From assembly GCF_014649335.1 (NCBI RefSeq), contig NZ_BMSV01000006.1, positions 186,001 to 250,000 on the forward strand: a DNA stretch of 64,000 nucleotides, in the 5' to 3' direction. The notes below the pieces were generated by a model, which was not told the origin of the DNA, ran no database searches, and saw nothing but the letters and a program-made list of their open reading frames with translations. Below, one piece after another: positions 63,764 to 64,000 of this stretch (within the stretch, counting starts at the first letter, position 1; the number at the start of each line of letters is the position of its first letter). The translations under genes were made by a program, and so were the position numbers. This stretch comes from Streptomyces roseolilacinus. GTDB taxonomy: Bacteria; Actinomycetota; Actinomycetes; Streptomycetales; Streptomycetaceae.

Positions 63764-64000
63764 TCAGCGGGAGAGCAGCCGCTCCAGGACCACGGCGATG
63801 CCGTCCGCGTCGTTGGTCTCCGTGACCTCGTCGGCCACGGCCTTCAGGTCGCCGTGGGCGTTGGCCATGGCGACGCCGTGCCGGGCCCAGGCGAACATGG
63901 GGATGTCGTTGGGCATGTCGCCGAACGCGATCGTGTCCGCCGCCTTCACGCCCAGGCGGCGGGCCGCCAGGGAGAGGCCGGTCGCCTTGCTGAGGCCCAG
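63764..64000 (-). CDS. HAD-superfamily (Cof-type) hydrolase, C-terminal part (cut by window edge)
   Basis: The last 78 residues are visible: motif III GLSKATGLSLAARRLGV and motif IV TIAFGDMPNDIPMFAWARHG, as in the complete HAD gene at 52957-53817. It is a paralog of that gene, with the same GDMPNDI metal motif and a closely similar AMANAHGDLKAVADEV segment. The start lies beyond the edge. Confidence 0.88.
   Translation of the reverse strand: MGLSKATGLSLAARRLGVKAADTIAFGDMPNDIPMFAWARHGVAMANAHGDLKAVADEVTETNDADGIAVVLERLLSR

Overview
The window is high-GC actinobacterial chromosome and is almost certainly Streptomyces. Three things support this: the sporulation pair ssgR/ssgA, the gene order sigM / pseudokinase / murJ / DUF6049 / cca, then ino1, femX, rpsF-ssb-rpsR-rplI, dnaB, thiC and cydAB-cydDC, and the many GTG starts with G/C-ending codons. 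This order resembles the conserved core beside the replication origin. Eight copies of the ParB site parS (GTTTCACGTGAAAC, one of them a one-base variant) and two clusters of DnaA boxes also place the window near oriC. oriC itself is not here.

Layout. 0-7.5 kb: a leftward envelope operon (DUF6049 protein, lipid II flippase MurJ, a membrane pseudokinase, sigma factor SigM and its zinc-finger anti-sigma factor), divergent from cca. 9-12.4 kb: an MFS permease, inositol-phosphate synthase and a PadR regulator with an obvious operator. 12.7-19.7 kb: cell-wall genes (class A PBP, GT87 membrane glycosyltransferase, an alanine-racemase-like protein beside FemX, a small membrane protein). 20-25 kb: ribosomal and replication genes (rpsF-ssb-rpsR-rplI, a MATE exporter, dnaB preceded by a DnaA-box cluster). 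25-35 kb: a variable accessory stretch of regulators and small enzymes (RibD-like reductase, GPP34 protein, serine hydrolase, GNAT, MarR with a divergent MFS pump, NUDIX, LysR, a Cys/Met-metabolism PLP enzyme, small membrane proteins). 35-36.4 kb: ssgR, which is short for its family, and ssgA. 36.5-45 kb: YibE/F membrane protein, TPP riboswitch and thiC, a membrane protein, a metallophosphoesterase, a LacI regulator and a HisC-type aminotransferase. 45-52 kb: cytochrome bd genes behind a Rex-type operator. 52-64 kb: an M23 peptidase, two HAD hydrolases (one cut by the window edge), an LLM enzyme, KptA, a MerR regulator next to a hydrolase-SDR fusion, a four-gene ABC exporter operon and dihydrolipoyl dehydrogenase.

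The genes mostly form housekeeping modules: envelope assembly (murJ, PBP, femX, GT87), replication and segregation (ssb, dnaB, parS, DnaA boxes), respiration under low oxygen (cyd), cofactor supply (thiC, ino1) and development (ssgA/ssgR). I see no phage, IS transposase, CRISPR array, rRNA or tRNA. I did not find a clear new multi-gene system. The most notable items are overlays of replication or segregation signals on other elements: a parS variant inside the thiC riboswitch, parS at the cydDC start codon, parS at the centre of a 36-bp terminator-like palindrome, and DnaA-box clusters before dnaB and before kptA. The apparently deleted SsgR is the other notable item. All assignments come from reading the sequence and recalled family knowledge; no database search was run.
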